A stretch of 64,000 bases of DNA from Dillenia suffruticosa. Taxonomy: Eukaryota; Streptophyta; Magnoliopsida; Dilleniales; Dilleniaceae. The stretch spans positions 8,122,001-8,186,000 of the forward strand of contig JAVTVX010000010.1 in NCBI GenBank assembly GCA_033439265.1, given 5' to 3'. Below are positions 58,287 to 64,000 of this stretch, piece after piece. The position numbers and the translations under genes were made by a program. Below the pieces are notes generated by a model. The model made no database searches and was not told where the DNA came from. It saw nothing but the letters and a program-made list of their open reading frames with translations. Every line of letters starts with the position of its first letter. Within the stretch, counting starts at the first letter, position 1.

Positions 58287-60999
58287 AGTTGAAAGAAAAA
58301 TGCCTAAAGAAAAAGGTTTTGAGAAACACTTTATGGATTCCATAATTTTCTTTAGTTATTTTATGGAGAAGAGAGATTTTTTTAGGATTTGTGAGAGTGT
58401 GTACAAGTAACATTTGGCTTCGTGGGTTTTTCAAAGCATTACTACTTTGTATGCTTTGTTTTTATAATTAAAGAATTTCATTCTCTTATGAACGTAAATA
58501 AATGATATTGAAACACATAAAATATTTGTCTCCCATTATTTATTTTGATTTGATTGTAAATGTTGTATTTATGTTTTATTTTTGAGTTTATTCTCAAAAT
58601 GACTTAATTTTCTTGATTATTTTTTTGAGTTTTTGTTCATCTAGAGTGACACCGATGGTTTACATTCCCTTGTACCACTTCCTTTTTGGCATCCAGATTC
58701 CTATACTATTTTTATTTTCACGGGCCAGCCATAGATATGCTAAAAATTCCGGTTCTAAATCAAAATCGAATCAAACGATGAAAAAAAAATAAAATATAAG
58801 AAATATTGTAAAATCCGAAATTGAAACAAATTTAAATCAGTACCAGAAGTGTCCTAGTCTAGAACCAAAATCAGCCAGCAACCATATGGTTCCGGAGCTA
58901 TAACCAGAAACATCAACCTAGTTTTAGTTCTTTTCCGTGCCAAACCAGAATTGTCCACCTCTAATTTGATTTAAAAAAAAAAAAAAAAAAACTTGGGTAT
59001 GCCTAACAAGCTTTTAGATGGAATTTCAAATCTACTAACGAAAATTTGAGTCCCAAGCAAATTTTAAGATAGAATCAATTAATTATAATCACATATATAT
59101 TTTTTTATTTTAATAAAAAACTTAAAAATTTAAAACTATATAATATAGATAATATCCTTATTACAACTCTGTATTTTTGTTAAGACCTACTACATGGTCC
59201 GCCCGCATCTCTGTATATCTCTGTTGTTAAGTAGTTGAAACATGAAAATTGCTAGGAGCGGAAGAGGTTTCATGAATGCCCAAAGAATGTTGAAATGAAT
59301 GTAACTTGAAAGAAAGAACACAGGGAAGAATTAATGAACATTGTTACATAAGGAACAAAAGTTAATGAGAAATAAATAATGACTTAATGAATTATAATTT
59401 CAAAGTTGCAATATGGTAAAGAAAAGCTCTTGTGAGTTAAATGAGTTATAATTTAACTGAATTATAATTTAACTGATATCGTTTATTTTCTCATTTTTTG
59501 AGATTTTGAATAAAAATGATTAAAGAAAAGGAAAATTTTTTTCTCTGAATTTTGGATCGAATTCAAGCTCCCTAGATTTTTTTAAAGATAAATATCATTC
59601 CTCAATTTAAAAAATCTATGACTTCAGTCATTTTGTCCATGGTATGTTATGTTAAAGGGATGTGTTTGCCTTAAAAAAAAATTAAAAAAAAATCCTTAGG
59701 AAAATTTGTATTTGATTCAAAATTTGTGGGCAAGTTTACGTTTTCCCAAAAGAAAAATGGTAATATTATTTGAAAGAGAGTTCGTAGATGCCCAAAGGAA
59801 GTTAAAAGGAATCCGACTTGAAAGAAGGAACAAATAATGAACTGAACTTTTTTTTTTTTTTTTTTGGGTCACATCACAGAAAGGGAACACCTCAACAATT
59901 TAAAGTACATTTCGTTTTTCTTTATTAGTGTGGACCTCCGATGCTCAATAATGCTCCTATCTTTGTGTATAAATAATTAATAACAAAATCATAATTAAAT
60001 TCAAAGGACTCCTCACGGTGCCCCCAAACCGAAAGGTTATAAAATAAAACAAAAAAAATATTTTATAATAATATAAATAAATATAAAACTATAAAAATTT
60101 TTATATAAATATTAATTATTTTATATAAATAATAAAATAGATAAATTTTATAATAAAAATCTAGAATGATTAAATATATAATTTTTAATTATAAAACTAT
60201 TAATTAGAATTATGATATGAGGATAATAGTGATAACAGATGATGTCACTTACTAATAAAAAATCCATAATGGTTTTTTTTTTTTTTTTTTAATAATCTTT
60301 TATAGTTGGTGTCTACAAAGATAAGTCTTAGTGGAGATTTTATTTTTTAATACAAAATAGGTTCGATCTTTCACCAGAAGATGGGAGATATTCTATTTAT
60401 TTATTAGGCAGGCCTACATATAAATAATCTCAATATCTTTAACTTAGACATGTGTAATTTTTGAATTATTATATCAACAAATTTAATGATGAATATCAAA
60501 CCTAAAAGTGATAAGATTGTTAGCATCATTAATAAATAAAAAAAGAAATATGATAATCATCAGGGTTTTAGAAGATATCATAAGTTATGAAAGATACAAT
60601 AAAAATAGTTCATGGTTTGCTATGTTAGAGAGAGGATTTTTGAGACAGCTACTTGTCAAGATTCAAGCACACGTGAAGAGCTGCTACATCTGAAATCCGA
60701 ATGCTAGGTTCTAACCCCAAACATTTCTCTTCTCTTTACAATCTGTATTTTTGTTACATTTTATTTGATTTATTTTTATAATGTGATTTAATTGAAATAA
60801 AAATTGCTACAGTGATTGAATAAATTCAGTTTAAATTAAGAAAAAATTTTCAATATAAAAGGCTATTGATATATTCAGATTTTTAATTATTTTTTTTAAA
60901 AAATAATTACTATTGATAAAATTCTATATTTCTTATAAGATATTTTTATTTTAGTAAAAATTGTCACAGAATGAATAAAAAATGTCATAAATATCAATA
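58287..60999. other. Intergenic, no gene recognised
   Basis: AT-rich, with A or T homopolymers at about 58973-58990, 59850-59866 and 60270-60290. Apart from the possible small hAT-like relic at 58732-58963 nothing is recognised. A 61-codon frame at 60508-60693 has no known motif. Confidence 0.55.
58732..58963. mobile_element. Possible decayed hAT-like MITE
   Basis: The outer sequences are imperfect inverted repeats: TAGATATGCTAAAAATTCCGG on the left and, reverse-complemented, TAGAGGTGGACAATTCTGG on the right. The interior is rich in GGTTCT/AACCAGAA-type repeats typical of such elements. No clear 8-bp target duplication was found. Confidence 0.35.
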
Positions 61000-61692
61000 T
61001 GCATGAGGATTATAAAAGATCTCTTGATGAACCAAATGAGCATGTCCATAAGTTGAAGTTTTCACTTTGAGATACTATATATCGAATATTTTTCATCGTA
61101 TAATTTAGTGGTATCACGGCAATAAGGGATATAAATTTAATAAAAAAATAAAATGAATAGAAAAATAGAAAAAACAGAAATATTACTTGATAGATTTCAT
61201 ATTGCAAACCAAATACAATAATGATTAAAAATAATTCGAGACAAAAGAATCGAATGTACTTTCGGCTATTTTCGATTCCGACGATTTTTGATAATTGCGA
61301 TAGTACCAAAATAACGTACACAAATCTTCTAAACCATCACTTGCTCTCAATAGATGGTGTTGAGATTTAAACTTTGGATTTAGAGACTCAATACACTAGG
61401 AGGGGGTTTATATAGGCTCTCAACTATAAAAAATGCTTAAAACCTCATAATTGTCATTTTAGAATATTGCTGGTCATAATGAAAATTTAATCAAATATTC
61501 ATAACGGAAAACAAGATTAATTGTGTGGAACTTTGAATGGAACACCTAAATCCAGCCAAATGCATCCCAATTCAAATCCCTTTAATTCTTTATCACATTT
61601 AATTATTTTTTTGGTTATATTTTCCCATTAACTTTATTTTGAATGTATTAATTCATTCATTGGATTTGAATTCAAAAAATAAATTCTTAACA
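61000..61692 (-). repeat. 3' LTR of minus-strand Copia (outer end approximate)
   Basis: Minus strand begins TGTTAAGAATTTATT at 61692 and has a TATATAAACC box (about 61401-61410). The outer CA end could not be fixed, so the left limit is a guess within about 200 bp. Confidence 0.6.
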
Positions 61693-62104
61693 TTCTCCCA
61701 CTTGGCCCAACAAACCGACTTGAAATCAAAATCAAGTCAACTTTGTATGAAAATAGAGTACATGAATCATGGCGATAAGTCCTCTAAAAGCGAATATTGT
61801 TTTCTGTATACTACAATGCATTTCATTTCCTAACCTTATGGTGACATTTACTTTATGAATAAATTTATATTTATTCAGGATCCAAACTTGATTAATTTAT
61901 TTCAAGACAATAATATGTACAAAATTTTATTGAGAAAATTCAACTCTGAGTTTCATTTAAATAAAACAATAAACTCATATTTACAACATGATCTCTAAAC
62001 CTATTTGGTGGCATGCCTTTAATTAATGGATCGACCAACATACAATCAGTGCTGATGTATTGGATTATAACTTTATTTTCCAACACTCTTTCTCTAATGG
62101 CTAA

Positions 62105-63420
62105 TTACTTTATGTCGATGTGTTTACTTCGACTTCTACTCTTATCATCCTTAACAAAAAATGCAGCAGCTGAATTATCACAAAATATACATAATGCTTT
62201 AGGTATAAAATCTAAAACTTTAAAGCTGGATATGAAACTTTTGAACCACACCACGTGTGACGTAGCCTCAAAATATGCTACGAACTGAGCTTCCATAGCA
62301 GAGGTCGTTGTCGATGTCTGCTTAACACTCCTCCATGATACAGCTCCACCGGCCATCATAAAGATATAACTTGACGTTGATTTTCGGAAATCAACACAGC
62401 CGACAAAATCCGAATCTGAGTACCTGTCCACTTCTAGATTGTCAGTTCTTCTATATGTAAGCTTGTGTTTTTTGGTACTTTGTAGATATCTCAACATCTT
62501 TTTTGCTGCCTTCCAATGTTCTAAACCCGGTTACTTTGATATCTACCTAACATCTCTACAATATGTGTTATATCAGGTCTTATACAACCCTGTGTATACA
62601 TAAGACTTCCAACAACGAAAGCATATGAGATGTTAACTATTTGTTCCCTTTCCAAATCTATCTTAGGGCATTGGTCTAATTTGAACTTATACCCTTTGAC
62701 AATCGAGTTATACTTGGTGAACAGTTCTCCATCCTATATCTCTTAAGAACTTTATTGATGTAAGTCTCTTGAGATAGTCCAAAAAACTTATGGAATCTAT
62801 CTCGATATATCTTTATGTCGATGACATAAGATGTATCACCTAAATCTTTCTTCTCAAATTTCTAAGAGAGGAATTGTTTCATCTCATAAGCATCCCCTTA
62901 TTATTGATGGCAAGTAGTATATTATCTACATAAAGGATAATAAAATAGAATCTACTCCCACTGACCTTGAGGTATATACATTGATTCACAATGTTTTCTT
63001 CAAAACCGAATGAAGTGACTACATTGTGGAATTTCAAATATCACTAATGGGAGGCTTGTTTCAGCCCGTATATGAATTTCTTGAGCTTGGACACCAAATG
63101 CTCACTACCGCTAGAGGAGAATCCTTCAGGTTGACACATTTAAATCTCTTTCTCTAGTTCCCCATTAAAGAAAGTTGTTTTCATATCCATTTGTTGCAAT
63201 TTTAGATCGAAATATACAACAAGTACCAGAATGACGCGGAGGGAATCTTTATTGGATACTAGAGAAAATGTCTCCGAATAGTCGATTCATTTCCTTTGGG
63301 TAAATCCTTTAGCAACAAGTTTGTCCTTGTATTTCTCAATATTGCCCAATGAGTTTGTCTTAGTTTTGAAAACCCATTTAACATCCAATGGGTTTTACCC
63401 CATTTGACAACTCTATAAGA
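62105..63420 (-). pseudogene. RT and RNase H of minus-strand Copia element
   Basis: The RNase H frame (62497-62105) reads MLRYLQSTKKHKLTYRR, then YSDSDFVGCVDFRKSTSSY, AMEAQFVAYFEATSH and RSKHIDIK. RT homology continues on the minus strand to the right, including the region that corresponds to YVDDILLA at about 62930 and the KWVF-type segment near 63380. Part of a broken polyprotein. Confidence 0.82.
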
Positions 63421-64000
63421 TCCCATACGTCGTTGCTTCTCATGGAGTCCATATCATCTTTCATGATGTTAAGCCATAAGTTCGAGTTCTTAGAACTTAT
63501 GGCTTGTGAAAACATTTCTGGGTCCTCTACTACTCCAACGTTATAGTCAGACTCTTGAAACTATACCACATAGTTATCAGATATAGCTGACCTTCTTGCT
63601 CAGCTAGATCTCCTTAATGTAGGTTCAATATTCTCCGTAGAAGAAGGTTGACTAACTTGATCTTGGTTAGCTGTTTGTGGAATTTCTTGGTTATCACCCA
63701 TACTCTGATTTGTGTCCATAGACACTTGAGAGTTATTATGGACGACAACTAACTTGGTACTTGAACTTGATGAGATACTTGATGAGTCTCTTTTAGGAGT
63801 TAACTCTCAAAAGTTATCCCTCTCACTGACCAAGTCATTCTCTAGAAATCTTGCATTTCTAGATTCCACAAATCTAGTATGGTAGGATGGACAATAAAAC
63901 CGGTATCGTTTGGACCTTTCGACATAACTGACAAAATATCCATTTACGGTCCTGATATGGTTTAAATGTGTGTAATATTTACAATTGATTTTGTATTATT

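Larger units (their letters stand above)
61000..64000 (-). mobile_element. Copia LTR retrotransposon, minus strand, 3' part; continues past window end
   Basis: The 3' LTR lies at about 61000-61692 and is preceded on the minus strand by the polypurine tract AAGTGGGAGAA. Then come RNase H (62105-62497), reverse transcriptase (about 62500-63420) and the linker/integrase C-terminal part to the window end, with VNGYFVSYVERSKRYRFYCP at about 63880-63950. Broken at several places. The 5' part lies outside. Confidence 0.85.

Overview
The window is nuclear DNA from a flowering plant, most likely a eudicot. It is AT-rich, has spliceosomal introns, carries CACTA and hAT-type DNA transposons, Copia and Gypsy LTR elements, an Au-like SINE and a LINE relic, and holds the remains of one plant nuclear gene (SGT1). 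No species can be named from sequence alone. Nothing prokaryotic is present.

Layout. 1-4527: right part of a CACTA transposon with an open, seven-exon TNPA-like gene and subterminal tandem repeats. 5171-15150: a decayed minus-strand Copia element whose LTR has been split by a younger plus-strand Copia element (5409-12830, LTRs about 10% diverged). 15648-23144: the only host gene, a minus-strand SGT1 (co-chaperone of HSP90/SCF) copy that keeps its introns but lacks its first exon(s) and carries a nonsense codon, a 1-bp deletion and a ruined CS-domain exon, so it is a duplicated pseudogene. An Au-type SINE and a hAT-type MITE sit in its introns. 24887-34888: a 10-kb CACTA element (TSD ATA) with decayed TNPD and TNPA genes on the minus strand; a 2.7-kb CACTA element (26079-28736, TSD TTA) has inserted into the TNPA gene. 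35030-35520: LINE RNase H relic. 37972-41736: non-autonomous CACTA with symmetrical CATTACA ends (TSD ATA). 43407-50102: old minus-strand Ty3/Gypsy element. 52221-53579, 54117-57080 and 57081-57862: three further CACTA pieces involved in a local duplication and a chimeric junction. 61000-64000: minus-strand Copia element running off the window.

The common thread from 24.9 to 57.9 kb is one CACTA superfamily group whose ends and interiors are packed with the GCGACGAA/TTCGTCGC palindrome, presumably the binding site of its TNPA-like protein. Two features stand out. First, the short members carry a tRNA-like segment (A box and B box at tRNA-like spacing), usually followed by a GC-rich block lying downstream of the B box. 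Second, the nested element at 26-28.7 kb contains a satellite-like array in which three distinct ~116-bp monomers alternate as a ~350-bp higher-order repeat.
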